Positions 24,976 to 34,086 of a stretch of DNA of 64,000 bases are shown here, one piece after another. Source of the stretch: Solibacillus isronensis (GTDB lineage Bacteria > Bacillota > Bacilli > Bacillales_A > Planococcaceae); assembly GCF_900168685.1 (NCBI RefSeq), contig NZ_FVZN01000014.1, positions 2,108,001 to 2,172,000 on the forward strand, given 5' to 3'. The stretch's first letter is position 1; each line of letters starts with the position of its first letter. The notes beneath the pieces were generated by a model that searched no databases, was not told the DNA's origin, and worked only from the letters and a program-made list of their open reading frames with translations. Both the position numbers and the translations under genes were made by a program.

Positions 24976-26160
24976 TCAGTTTTCATACTTCTGTTTTCTT
25001 GCTACAAAAACAAGCAAAATAAGCATAAACATGGTCATGACAAAAAATGTTATGGCATCCCAAAACGCGGCACGATCACCTGTTCCGAGAAGGTTCATAT
25101 AAATAGTAGTGTACGTATAATAAAGCTGTGGTACAAAATACAGCACTGCCAAAGTTAACGTTAAAACAACTCCAACTATGTAGAATACACTATAAAGGCG
25201 AATCAAATTCCATTCATTTTGGAATATTTCTTTATAATTTTCTCCATCTTTTTGATGATTTTTAAATAAGGAATTCAAATAGATCTTGCCGTTTTCCATT
25301 AAGTTATAACAGCCTGTTATATTTTCCACAACATAATAAACATCTGTTTTCATATAGAAACAGCATTGATATATAAATTTAATGAAAATATCCAACACGA
25401 TAATCCCAAGAATTCCTATAATGCTCGCATCCGGAAAAAGAAGCATTACACCGAATGAAATGAAAAGAATTACCTGTTCGAAAGATATTCCAGCAAGGTA
25501 CAGGATATTTCTTTTCTTAGGATCGAGCTTCCAAGCTTGAGTGAGATCTGTTTCAAAAACTATAAATATGAGCCGATTACCAATACTTAATTTAGCAGGC
25601 AAATCATGTGATCGAATGGCAAGAATATGTCCGAATTCATGAATTAAAATTAATACTAACGAAACTGATAGATACATAAAAATATTCAGCACCATGGAAT
25701 CGAAAAGGAATATATCTTTGTAATGCGGGAAAAGTTCCGGATTCAGTATGAGAATGATAATGTTTGCAATGAGCAGAAGCAAGTAGATCTTGTTCATCGC
25801 TCCATTAAATAATAGACGTCCCACCGATTGCGGAATCCATAAGAAGCCGCCCGAACGTGCCGAAGATTTTGACTGTTCTTTTTGAACGAGCACACCATCT
25901 ACTTCCTGAACAAGCCCTAACTCCAACAGCTGCTCAACAAAATCAACAATATTCACTTCTTCATCTGGATACGATTTTTTTAATGCATGTTCAATGGAAA
26001 CGAGTTCCTCACCTTGTTCCAAACGTTTGATGGCATCAACACCAATCTCAGGCAATTCAAAGAAATCCCCGGAAATCGGCTCCTCTACAATATAATGTTT
26101 TTTATCTTTTCGAATGGATAATGGGTACAACGTTATTTCAGATTGTAAGGATACCTTCAA
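24976..26160 (-). CDS. Membrane zinc metalloprotease (M50/S2P-like) with PqqD-like N-terminal domain
   Basis: A 394-residue protein. Residues 1-90 look like a PqqD-type domain (YIVEEPISGDFFELPEIGV, then SYPDEEVNIVDFVEQLLELG and a DG turn), a fold used to bind leader peptides in RiPP pathways. Then come about seven or eight hydrophobic segments, with the zinc motif HEFGH at about residues 174-178 and a later TDVYYVVENITGC that may supply the third ligand. Related proteins occur as peptide metalloproteases in peptide-export clusters. No precursor peptide, radical SAM or ABC gene is adjacent. The start is TTG at 26158-26160 after GAGGAGG. The substrate is unknown. Confidence 0.75.
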   Translation of the reverse strand: MKVSLQSEITLYPLSIRKDKKHYIVEEPISGDFFELPEIGVDAIKRLEQGEELVSIEHALKKSYPDEEVNIVDFVEQLLELGLVQEVDGVLVQKEQSKSSARSGGFLWIPQSVGRLLFNGAMNKIYLLLLIANIIILILNPELFPHYKDIFLFDSMVLNIFMYLSVSLVLILIHEFGHILAIRSHDLPAKLSIGNRLIFIVFETDLTQAWKLDPKKRNILYLAGISFEQVILFISFGVMLLFPDASIIGILGIIVLDIFIKFIYQCCFYMKTDVYYVVENITGCYNLMENGKIYLNSLFKNHQKDGENYKEIFQNEWNLIRLYSVFYIVGVVLTLTLAVLYFVPQLYYTYTTIYMNLLGTGDRAAFWDAITFFVMTMFMLILLVFVARKQKYEN

Positions 26161-26181
26161 TATATAGCCTCCTCTTTAAAT

Positions 26182-26210
26182 TAAAATAGGATGCTATTAT
26201 TTAGCATCCT
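26182..26210 (-). terminator. Intrinsic terminator after the HD-GYP gene
   Basis: An 8-bp stem, AGGATGCT with AGCATCCT, is followed by ATTTTA on the minus strand, 67 bp after the stop codon at 26277. The T tract is short. Confidence 0.6.
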
Positions 26211-26276
26211 AAGTATGTACCTACTTATTTTGGAATAAGGAAACACCAAAAGCAAGTAACTTTGATTTTATTAAGT

Positions 26277-27464
26277 TTACGAATTTTCAATCTTCTTCCC
26301 CCCTCTCAAGTCTACACCTTTACAATAAGTTTTAGAAATTTGCACCCAATCAGGATAAATCTGTTTAAATAATTCTACCAGTTGTGGATCGAATTGGCTT
26401 CCTTGACCATCGAGAATTCGTTGATATGCTACTTCAAACTGAAGTGCAGGACGATAAGACCTAGATGATGTCATTGCATCAAAAGCATCGGCTACCGCTG
26501 TAACTCTCGCTAAAAATGGGATATTTTCCCCTGAGAGTCCATTTGGATAACCTTTTCCATCCCATCTTTCATGGTGATAGTAAATTACTCCTATATTATC
26601 TGCAATTCCTTCAACATCTCTGATAGCTTCTGCTCCAACCACAGGGTGCGTCTTAATTATATCAAATTCTTCGTCCGTCAACATACCAGGCTTTGTCAAA
26701 ATGGAGTCTGGAATACTAACTTTTCCAATATCGTGTAATAGGCAGGCATAATAAAAATAATTTAACTCAGATGGTTTAAATTTCCCTGTAGCTTCTGCCA
26801 TTTTCATTGCATAAGCAGCAACCCGTTCACTATGGCCACGCGTATATGGATCCTTCAATTCCAATGTAGCAATGACACCTTTAACAATGCCTTCCAATTG
26901 TTCATCATATGAGTTCTTCAAAGCTTTTATATAATTTAATATCCGATGTAGCAGTATAAAAGCAATAAATGAACACACTATCATTATGATTATGGGAAAC
27001 ATGACTATCGGATCCTGTATAACTATTCCTACTATAATATATTTTACAATCAAGCCAATTGATACATAATATGTAAATTTTTTAGTTACAAATATAGGTG
27101 AGAACAGAATAAATATAATCTCAACTAAATTCCCACTAGTATACGAATGAGAACTATCTTTATAATACAATATATCTGAAAATAGATTAGTGGTAAAGTA
27201 CTCAATAAATATTATATATTTTACAAATTCTGTTTTGTTTACCTTAATTAAATATATAGATAAAGGTATCAAACCAAGTATTACTCCATATTTAACATAC
27301 ATAAAATTATACCATATTATACTTTTATCATTCACGTCATGCCAAGGAAATGCAGGAAAAAGATCATAGTATAATATGTCATACACAAAAAATACGACAT
27401 AGAATAACCATAAAAATAATATTGTTGAACGTTTTTCTTCTAGTAAAAATGTTGTTTTTTTCAT
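26277..27464 (-). CDS. Membrane-anchored HD-GYP domain protein
   Basis: Probably a cyclic-di-GMP phosphodiesterase or a relative. The 395-residue protein has about six N-terminal transmembrane segments (residues about 15-185), a short linker helix, then an HD-GYP domain: DPYTRGHSERVAAYA, LLHDIGKVSIPDSIL, KTHPVVGAE, YYHHERWDGKGYPNGLSG, VADAFDAMTSSRSYRPAL and GSQFDPQLVE. All metal ligands and the GYP motif appear intact. The ATG follows TGAGGTAA. The sensor input of the membrane part is unknown. Confidence 0.88.
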   Translation of the reverse strand: MKKTTFLLEEKRSTILFLWLFYVVFFVYDILYYDLFPAFPWHDVNDKSIIWYNFMYVKYGVILGLIPLSIYLIKVNKTEFVKYIIFIEYFTTNLFSDILYYKDSSHSYTSGNLVEIIFILFSPIFVTKKFTYYVSIGLIVKYIIVGIVIQDPIVMFPIIIMIVCSFIAFILLHRILNYIKALKNSYDEQLEGIVKGVIATLELKDPYTRGHSERVAAYAMKMAEATGKFKPSELNYFYYACLLHDIGKVSIPDSILTKPGMLTDEEFDIIKTHPVVGAEAIRDVEGIADNIGVIYYHHERWDGKGYPNGLSGENIPFLARVTAVADAFDAMTSSRSYRPALQFEVAYQRILDGQGSQFDPQLVELFKQIYPDWVQISKTYCKGVDLRGGKKIENS

Positions 27465-27806
27465 TATTTACCTCACAATTTAATTACAAATCAATAGACC
27501 TTATGTTCCAAATTTAATTATAACACGATATTGGAAATTAGTTCTATATATCCATGATTTAAATTTCTCATTTTCTTATTTATTTCCTCTTTTATCGTTC
27601 TTATATCTCTTTTGTACCTATAATTAACTTTTTATAATTTTCTATATTTCAATTTGAATACTAATATATTCTTTTACAATACTCTTTTATTTAATACAAC
27701 TCAATTCCTAATTTATATATTTCAATTAGTATAAGTTTATAGCATTTTATTCTAAAACACCTAAACCAAAAGACTCATTTCTATAAAACAAAGTCATCCC
27801 TCTTCT
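27465..27806. other. AT-rich intergenic region without a recognisable gene
   Basis: About 340 bp of very AT-rich sequence upstream of the HD-GYP gene. No open frame with a ribosome site was found. It presumably contains the HD-GYP promoter, but low-complexity AT content makes any -10/-35 call unreliable. Confidence 0.4.
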
Positions 27807-27840
27807 AAAAATAAAAAACCTAATCCAGCTTAGGATTAGG
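27807..27840 (-). terminator. Intrinsic terminator after the aldehyde dehydrogenase gene
   Basis: An 8-bp stem, CCTAATCC with GGATTAGG, is followed by TTTTTTATTTTT on the minus strand. Confidence 0.85.
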
Positions 27841-27872
27841 TCGATTTTTATTGAATATTACTTTATAAACAA

Positions 27873-29324
27873 TTAAAACGGATACTCTCGTGGGTCTGTC
27901 TGAACAGAAATCCATTTTGTTGTTGTAAATTCATGGATAGCCCATTCACCACCATATCGGCCTAAACCTGAAGCTTTCTCTCCGCCAAACGCAACGATCG
28001 GTTCATCATTAACTCCCTGATCATTGACGTGAATCATTCCTGTAATAATTTGTTTAGCCACTTCAACACCATGTTCTGTTGTACCGGCATGAACGGCACC
28101 GCTTAGTCCATAGTCACTGTCATTGGCAACGCGAATCGCTTCTTCCTCACTATCTACAACGATTACACCTACAGCAGGTCCGAAAATTTCCTCCTGTGCT
28201 ATCGGCATATCATTCGTTACATTAATCAAAATAGTTGGAGCTAGTACATTCCCTTTTACTTCCCCTTGGAGGGCATATTCTGCTCCTTTTTCAATACTTT
28301 GGTCGATTAATCTCTGAATTCGTTCGATTTGTTTATTATTAATAAGCGGACCGACAACCACATCATCATTTTTTGGATCTCCATATTTAATTTTGGATGC
28401 TCTATCCACAAATGCTTTTATAAACGCATCATACGCTGGACGTTCAACAACAATCCGATTCAGCGACATACAAATCTGTCCACTGTTTAAAAATTTGCCA
28501 AATGCGGCAGAAGCAGCTGCTCTTTGAACATCTGCATCTTTCAAGACGAGCATGACATTGTTTCCACCAAGTTCTAAAGCTACACGTTTTAAGTTTCTGC
28601 CGCATACCTCTCCAATATGGCGTCCTACTTCTGTAGAGCCGGTAAAAGAAATAATTTGAGGAATAGGATGCTCAACAAATGCATCTTTAATTTCAGATGA
28701 GCTACAAACTGTAACATTTAACAATCCTTTAGGGATGCCGGCCTCCTCAAAAATTTCAGCTAAAATAAGTCCACCCGAAATCATCGTCTGCAGATCCGGT
28801 TTAAGTACAACCCCATTACCAGTTGCCAAAGCAGGTGCAAGGGAACGCATCGTTAAATGGAACGGGAAGTTAAATGGACTAATAATCCCCACTACCCCAG
28901 CCGGATTGTGATACACTCGGTTCTCTTTCCCAGGAATGATGGATGGCATGATTTTCCCATGCATCCGAAGAGGAAACGTAGCAGCCTCTTTCATAATGCC
29001 AATCGCACCACTAATTTCAATATTGGCTTTTGTATGGGAAGCCCCATTTTCCTCCACTAAAATTTGCACGATTTCTTCTCTTTTTCGCTCTACAATTTGG
29101 GCAGCTTTTTCTATAATCGCTTGTCTTTGATAAGCATTGACCTGTTCCCATTCTTTTTGTGCTTCTTTGGCCGCTTGATACGCCTCATCTATGTCTTGTT
29201 CATTTGCCAACCGAATTTCCGCAATCGTTTCCTCGTTGTAAGGATTCTGGTCTACGTATACTCTTTCGCTGTTTCCTTCTCTCCATTCGCCACCAATAAA
29301 CTGCTTATTCCACTTTTTATTCAT
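27873..29324 (-). CDS. NAD(P)-dependent aldehyde dehydrogenase, YfmT-like
   Basis: It oxidises an aldehyde to the acid. The closest remembered relative is the B. subtilis aromatic aldehyde (vanillin-type) dehydrogenase YfmT, similar in length (483 residues here). Key sites are IISPFNFPFHLT, the cofactor GSTEVGRHIG, the catalytic glutamate in LELGGNN, the nucleophile in NSGQICMSLNR and EEIFGPAVGV. The ATG at 29322-29324 follows AAAGGATG; a TTG six codons upstream is less likely. It is monocistronic with its own terminator. The exact substrate is uncertain. Confidence 0.87.
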   Translation of the reverse strand: MNKKWNKQFIGGEWREGNSERVYVDQNPYNEETIAEIRLANEQDIDEAYQAAKEAQKEWEQVNAYQRQAIIEKAAQIVERKREEIVQILVEENGASHTKANIEISGAIGIMKEAATFPLRMHGKIMPSIIPGKENRVYHNPAGVVGIISPFNFPFHLTMRSLAPALATGNGVVLKPDLQTMISGGLILAEIFEEAGIPKGLLNVTVCSSSEIKDAFVEHPIPQIISFTGSTEVGRHIGEVCGRNLKRVALELGGNNVMLVLKDADVQRAAASAAFGKFLNSGQICMSLNRIVVERPAYDAFIKAFVDRASKIKYGDPKNDDVVVGPLINNKQIERIQRLIDQSIEKGAEYALQGEVKGNVLAPTILINVTNDMPIAQEEIFGPAVGVIVVDSEEEAIRVANDSDYGLSGAVHAGTTEHGVEVAKQIITGMIHVNDQGVNDEPIVAFGGEKASGLGRYGGEWAIHEFTTTKWISVQTDPREYPF

Positions 29325-29555
29325 AGGTATCATCCTTTCCAACGTTTAGTGCAGTAGAATTTTATTCAAAATGCCATACCTCTTACCTTAGTGCATGTAC
29401 ATATATCACTTAGTACCCTTGATTCGTCATTTTATTACTACAAATATCATTTTCTTTAATAAAATCATTCTCTTCTACTTAAACATTTTGCCACGTTAGT
29501 ATAAGTGAAAATCTTCACAATATACGTAAATTACGAATGCATTTCCAAATACGCA
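29325..29555. other. Divergent intergenic region
   Basis: About 230 bp between the divergent aldehyde dehydrogenase and hydrolase genes contain no gene. It is AT-rich and must hold the dehydrogenase promoter, which I could not place with confidence. Confidence 0.35.
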
Positions 29556-29584
29556 TTGAAATAAACTGAAAAACATACTATTAT
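29556..29584 (+). promoter_or_regulatory. Probable promoter of the hydrolase-GNAT operon
   Basis: On the plus strand TTGAAA (29556-29561) and TATTAT (29579-29584) are 17 bp apart, about 50 bp before the start codon. Confidence 0.6.
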
Positions 29585-29633
29585 TGCTAGTGAAATATTG
29601 GTAATATTATGTAAAAATAGTAAGGAGGTCCAT

Positions 29634-30512
29634 ATGAAACTACGTGTATCAACGGTTCAATACCATCTTCATACGATTCGATCATTTGAGGATTTTGCTC
29701 AGCAAGTAGAATATTACGTACGAGCTGCGCTAGAGTTCGAGACAGATTTTATTTTATTTCCTGAGTTTTTTACTACGCAGCTGTTATCAATAGGCAACGA
29801 TAAAGGAGAGCCACTTTCCATCAATGAGCTTCCTGATTTTACAGTGCAGTACCTTGATTTATTTACAAGTTTAGCCGTTAAAACAAAGACGCATATTATC
29901 GGCGGTACCCATGTCATACGGAATAATGACAAACTCTACAATGTCGCTCACTTATTTTATCCGGATGGCACGGTTGCCACACAGGCGAAACTTCATATTA
30001 CCCCAACCGAGGTAAACGAGTGGAATATGGCGGCAGGTGATGAGTTACACCTTTTTGATACAGAAAAAGGTAGAATTGCAATCTTAACATGTTACGATAT
30101 CGAGTTCCCTGAAATCGTACGAATGGCAAAAGCTCGTGGCGCGGATGTTATCTTTTGCCCATCTTGTACCGATGATCGCCATGGCTTCCATCGTGTTCGA
30201 TATACAAGTCATGCCCGCGCTATTGAAAACCAGGTATATGTCGTTACCGCTTCTACTGTCGGGTCGCTCCCTACCATTGATTTTATGCGCATGAATTTTG
30301 GACAGTCCGCCATTATTGCACCAAATGATGTCCCGTTTCCACCGCGTGGAATCGTCGTTGAAGGAGAGCTCAATAACGATATGGTTGTTACGGGGGATTT
30401 AGATCTGGCACTGCTTTATCAAGTACGCGAAAAGGGCTCTGTAACAACGTGGCGTGACCGTCGTACCGATTTATACAATGACTGGGAAAGCAGTTTTATC
30501 AATGTACCGTAA
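29634..30512 (+). CDS. Carbon-nitrogen hydrolase (nitrilase superfamily)
   Basis: It hydrolyses an amide or nitrile bond. The 292-residue protein has the catalytic triad contexts: glutamate in LFPEFFTTQ, lysine in AKLHITPTE and cysteine in ILTCYDIEFPE. The ATG at 29634-29636 follows AAGGAGG; the frame is open further upstream. It is first of three coupled genes with two GNAT proteins. B. subtilis YhcX fuses a GNAT domain to a hydrolase of this kind, so here the same two activities appear as separate overlapping genes in the reverse order. The substrate is unknown. Confidence 0.88.
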   Translation: MKLRVSTVQYHLHTIRSFEDFAQQVEYYVRAALEFETDFILFPEFFTTQLLSIGNDKGEPLSINELPDFTVQYLDLFTSLAVKTKTHIIGGTHVIRNNDKLYNVAHLFYPDGTVATQAKLHITPTEVNEWNMAAGDELHLFDTEKGRIAILTCYDIEFPEIVRMAKARGADVIFCPSCTDDRHGFHRVRYTSHARAIENQVYVVTASTVGSLPTIDFMRMNFGQSAIIAPNDVPFPPRGIVVEGELNNDMVVTGDLDLALLYQVREKGSVTTWRDRRTDLYNDWESSFINVP

Positions 30513-31182
30513 ACAGTTTTATGTGTTTCAAGACAGCAAGCCGATCCTTGCGACAATCCGGAATTACACGCCTGCAGATTTTGATGCCCTTATCCGTATT
30601 CAACAGGATTGCTTTCCTCCTCCATTCCCTTCAGAGCTATGGTGGAGTAAAGAACAGCTTGTAAGTCATGTAACACATTTCCCGGAAGGAACACTTTGCA
30701 TTGAAGTGGATGGGCAACTCGTCGGTTCCATGACATCGTTGCTCGTTGATTTTGACCCAAACGATCCCATACATACGTGGGAGGACAAAACCGATAACGG
30801 CTATATTCGAACTCATAATCCAAATGGCGATACGCTCTACATTGTTGATCTTTGTGTGCGCCCAGCTTATCGCAGTTTAGGGCTTGGCAAGTGGCTCATG
30901 CTTTCGATGTACGAAATCGTCATTGAGCAAAAGCGCGTTCGTCTGCTTGGCGGCAGCCGGATGCCGAATTATCATCACCATGCCGAACAGCTTTCACCAG
31001 AAGCGTATATCGAAGCCGTTTTGCGTGGTGAAATACACGACCAGGTCATTTCGTTTCTACTACGCTGCGGTCGCATGCCGATACAAGTTGTACCCCACTA
31101 TTTAGAGGATGAAGAGTCGCATCATTATGGTGTGTTAATGGAATGGCGCAATCCTTTCGTCCAAATCAAGGAGGCTTATTAA
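30502..31182 (+). CDS. GNAT acetyltransferase, YhcX N-terminal-like
   Basis: A predicted 226-residue N-acetyltransferase. The acetyl-CoA site is visible in VDLCVRPAYRSLGLGKWLM, preceded by IEVDGQLVGSM. It shares 11 bp with the end of the hydrolase gene. ATG at 30502 is chosen; ATG at 30478 and GTG at 30454 are possible longer starts, and no strong ribosome site discriminates, so translational coupling is likely. The GNAT half of YhcX-type fusions looks similar. The stop TAA shares a base with the next ATG. Confidence 0.82.
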   Translation: MYRKQFYVFQDSKPILATIRNYTPADFDALIRIQQDCFPPPFPSELWWSKEQLVSHVTHFPEGTLCIEVDGQLVGSMTSLLVDFDPNDPIHTWEDKTDNGYIRTHNPNGDTLYIVDLCVRPAYRSLGLGKWLMLSMYEIVIEQKRVRLLGGSRMPNYHHHAEQLSPEAYIEAVLRGEIHDQVISFLLRCGRMPIQVVPHYLEDEESHHYGVLMEWRNPFVQIKEAY

Positions 31183-31853
31183 TGGATTATCATCGCATAA
31201 CATCAATTACAGATCCACTGTTTGCAGATATGTATGAACTATTAAAAACGGTGTTTCCACCAGAGGAAGTATTAGCATTTGATTTATGGAAAGAACCGCT
31301 GGAGGATCCAAGCATTCGCGTATTTGTCGCTGTCCATGAAGGTGAAGTCGTTGGAACAACAGAGTACCGTTATTATAAAGATTTGAATGTTGGCATGACT
31401 GATTTTACAATTATCGGCCGAGAAGGTATTGGCGTCGGTCGTTTCTTAGCGACAAAACGTGCGGCAGATTTACAAGCATTGGCACAGGAAAACAACAAGC
31501 AAATGGCGGGCATGTTTGCAGAAATCTATGACCCGTATCGTGTAGACGATCACGGCTTTGGCGGAGTAAAACCAATGGACCCGTTCGTACGCCGTGAAGT
31601 GTTATCACATTTAGGCTACAAACGGCTAAACTTCCCATACGTCCATCCATCATGGCAGTTGGACGGAAAAGCTGTAAGCGGACTTGATCTATGCTTTATG
31701 CCCGCTGACTACGAACAAACCGAGTTAAATGCATCACTGATTGCGACATTTTTAAAGACGTACTATGCAGTATTGCCGGAAAAGCCAGATGCATGGGTAA
31801 AGATGATCGAGCAGCTTGATGTAAAGGAAAGTGTTGAGTTGGTGGCGATTTAA
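31182..31853 (+). CDS. GNAT-like acetyltransferase
   Basis: A 223-residue protein with a GNAT-type N-terminal half (VFVAVHEGEVVGTTEYRYY), although the acetyl-CoA loop is less canonical (GREGIGVGRFLATKRAADL). ATG at 31182 follows AAGGAGG and overlaps the previous stop as TAATG. The C-terminal part (KRLNFPYVHPSWQLDG) is particular to this subgroup. It is probably cotranscribed with the hydrolase and first GNAT. The acceptor is unknown. Confidence 0.72.
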   Translation: MDYHRITSITDPLFADMYELLKTVFPPEEVLAFDLWKEPLEDPSIRVFVAVHEGEVVGTTEYRYYKDLNVGMTDFTIIGREGIGVGRFLATKRAADLQALAQENNKQMAGMFAEIYDPYRVDDHGFGGVKPMDPFVRREVLSHLGYKRLNFPYVHPSWQLDGKAVSGLDLCFMPADYEQTELNASLIATFLKTYYAVLPEKPDAWVKMIEQLDVKESVELVAI

Positions 31854-31905
31854 TAGTATTTAATTATATTGATCGTGCACTCAGTTAACTGTTTCTCACA
31901 AATAA

Positions 31906-32625
31906 AAACCACCAGTTGAACTGGTGGTTTTCTCTGCGCGTGAAACGCTGGGTTACTGGCCCACGTCTAAAGACGCTCTGAAAGGTCTGCCAACCGCACT
32001 ACGTTTCCGACTACCGCTAAAGCGGTGTACTTATTTTTTTCTTCGATTTAGTTCTTCCCCTGTGAATGGGTCAATAAATTCTTTCATTGTCATCTGATCT
32101 TCCAGCAGATCTTCCTGCAATTGATTTTTTATATATTCTTGAATGACTTTTCTGTTTCGCCCTACTGTATCCACATAATATCCTCGACACCAAAATTTTC
32201 GGTTGCCATATTTATATTTCAAATTTGCATGTCGATCGAATATCATCAAACTGCTTTTCCCTTTAAGATAACCCACAAACGCAGATACACTAAGCTTCGG
32301 TGGAATACTCACTAACATATGTATATGATCGGGACACGCTGTAGCTTCAATAATCTCTACGCCTTTTCTTTCACACAGTTGACGTAATATTTTACCGATA
32401 TCTGCTTTTATTTTCCCATAGATCATTCTTCTTCTGTATTTTGGCGCAAACACGATGTGATACTTACAATTCCATGTTGTATGTGCTAAACTTTTATTAT
32501 CCAATATTGGAGCTCCTTTCGTACGTAATCGGTTGACCAGACCTGATTTTATTGTACGACTGGAGTATTTTTTTTGTCCATAGCTAAAAGCTTTTTAGAA
32601 CCCCCCGCATAGCAGGGGGTTTTCG
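31906..32625 (-). mobile_element. IS200-type insertion sequence (IS200/IS605 family)
   Basis: A compact element of about 720 bp with a lone Y1 transposase. A perfect hairpin, ACCACCAGTT with AACTGGTGGT, marks the transposase-distal end (about 31908-31933), and ACCCCCCGC/GCAGGGGGT (about 32600-32620) marks the other. Smaller hairpins (ACCGCTAAAGCGGT, CGTCTAAAGACG) lie in the right-end region. There are no terminal inverted repeats or target duplications, as expected for this family. Exact ends are estimates, and no tnpB is present. Confidence 0.7.
32031..32504 (-). CDS. tnpA: IS200-type Y1 transposase TnpA
   Basis: A 157-residue HUH transposase that moves single-stranded DNA. It has the typical HTTWNCKYHIVFAPKYRR start, the HUH motif in CPDHIHMLVSIPP and the catalytic tyrosine in FWCRGYYVDTVG, followed by the long C-terminal helix. 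The start appears to be TTG at 32502-32504, 8 nt after AAAGGAG. The gene looks intact, so the element may be active. Confidence 0.95.
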   Translation of the reverse strand: MDNKSLAHTTWNCKYHIVFAPKYRRRMIYGKIKADIGKILRQLCERKGVEIIEATACPDHIHMLVSIPPKLSVSAFVGYLKGKSSLMIFDRHANLKYKYGNRKFWCRGYYVDTVGRNRKVIQEYIKNQLQEDLLEDQMTMKEFIDPFTGEELNRRKK

Positions 32626-32637
32626 TTTCCATAACAA

Positions 32638-32676
32638 AGCACTTCAGATTCTAAGTACTATAGAAACTGAAGTGCT
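32638..32676 (-). terminator. Terminator after the LLM monooxygenase gene
   Basis: A 10-bp stem, AGCACTTCAG with CTGAAGTGCT, has a 19-nt loop and a short T-rich tail on the minus strand. Confidence 0.6.
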
Positions 32677-32706
32677 TTTAAATTGTCAGAAACGCTAAAT
32701 TACAGA

Positions 32707-34047
32707 TTAAAGTGGAACTTTTTGCTGTATATATGGATTAACCGGACGTTTTAAGCCAAGATTTTCACGTAATGTCGTACCTGCATACTCCGTTTTAAAT
32801 ATTCCTCGTCGCTGCAATTCTGGAATTACTAGTTCTACAATGTCGTTGAAGCCTTGCGGGAAAGTTGGTGCCATTATATTAAAACCATCAGCCGCTTCAT
32901 TTTCAAACCATTCCTGCAACTGATCGGCCACTTGGGTTGGCGTCCCGATAATTTCGCGATGCCCGCGAGCCCCTGCAATATTGTTGTATAATTCCCTCAA
33001 AGTTGTTAACCCTTTTGCCTCTACAATACCTTTCACAATACTCGTTCGAATATTCGGGTTCGTGCCGTCAATTTGCTGACCGTTAAAATCTGGAATTGGC
33101 CCTTCAAAGTCGTGCTCCGATAAATCTACCCCTGTAAAGCCGGATAGATAAGCCAACCCTACTTCTGGCGTGATATAGTTATTTAATTGCTGGTGTTTCG
33201 CAATTGCTTCCTCTTCTGTTTCAGCTACAACAATGAAAGCCCCTGGCAATATTTTAAGGTCTTCAGGATTACGACCGTATTTTGCTAAACGGCCTTTAAC
33301 ATCTTTATAAAATGCTTGTGCATCCTCCAGTGTTTGCCATGCTGTAAAAATAACTTCAGCTGTTTTCGCAGCCAGCTCTTTTCCTGCCTCCGAAGAGCCT
33401 GCCTGTACGATTACCGGATGGCCTTGTGGTGTGGACGGCGCATCCAATGTTCCTTTCAGTTTAAAGAATTTCCCCTCATGATTTATTTCAGTCACTTTAT
33501 TTAAGTTGTAATAATGACTATTTTCCTTATCAATTACCAATGCCTCTTCATCTATCGAATACCATAGCTTTTTCACAACATCTACAAATTCATCTGCACG
33601 TTCATAACGTTCTGCGTGTTGAAAGTGTGCATCACGGCCAAACAGCAATGCCTCTCGCTCATTGGCTGAAGTCACAACATTCCAGGCTGCACGGCCGTTT
33701 GATAAATGATCAATTGCTGCAAACTTACGTGCTACATGAAACGGTTCATTATACGATGTTGTTAATGTTGCTGTTAAACCGATATTTTTCGTGACAGCAG
33801 CTAATGCAGAAATAATCACGACCGGATCCAGCTTCAATCCTGAGTGTGCATTTTCTAAAATCGGCTGACCAAATACATCTGCAAAAAATAAATTATCAAA
33901 CTTACCGCGCTCCGCAACTTGTGCGATTTCTGTTAAATAGGCTAAATCTGTTACTTTACGAACTTCGGTTTCTGGATGTCTCCAGCTCGCAACATGGTGA
34001 CCCGGCAGATTAATAAACGCACCTAAACTTAATTGTCTTTTTGTCAT
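32707..34047 (-). CDS. LLM-class FMN-dependent monooxygenase (NtaA/SnaA/DszA family)
   Basis: A bacterial-luciferase-like monooxygenase, 446 residues. Family motifs include LGAFINLPGHHVASWRHP, FFADVFG, TATLTTSYNEPFHVARKFA, LSNGRAAWNVVTSAN and PVIVQAGSSEAGKELAA. Members oxidise nitrilotriacetate, dibenzothiophene sulfone or S-acylated cysteine derivatives; B. subtilis YtnJ is a sulfur-regulated relative. It is downstream of, and probably cotranscribed with, an SsuABC-type importer (40 bp gap), which suggests oxygenolytic release of sulfur from an imported organosulfur compound. The substrate is inferred. It needs a flavin reductase, and none is adjacent. Confidence 0.87.
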   Translation of the reverse strand: MTKRQLSLGAFINLPGHHVASWRHPETEVRKVTDLAYLTEIAQVAERGKFDNLFFADVFGQPILENAHSGLKLDPVVIISALAAVTKNIGLTATLTTSYNEPFHVARKFAAIDHLSNGRAAWNVVTSANEREALLFGRDAHFQHAERYERADEFVDVVKKLWYSIDEEALVIDKENSHYYNLNKVTEINHEGKFFKLKGTLDAPSTPQGHPVIVQAGSSEAGKELAAKTAEVIFTAWQTLEDAQAFYKDVKGRLAKYGRNPEDLKILPGAFIVVAETEEEAIAKHQQLNNYITPEVGLAYLSGFTGVDLSEHDFEGPIPDFNGQQIDGTNPNIRTSIVKGIVEAKGLTTLRELYNNIAGARGHREIIGTPTQVADQLQEWFENEAADGFNIMAPTFPQGFNDIVELVIPELQRRGIFKTEYAGTTLRENLGLKRPVNPYIQQKVPL

Positions 34048-34086
34048 TTTAATATTCTCCTTTTTCGTTGAATTTAGTTAAAAACT

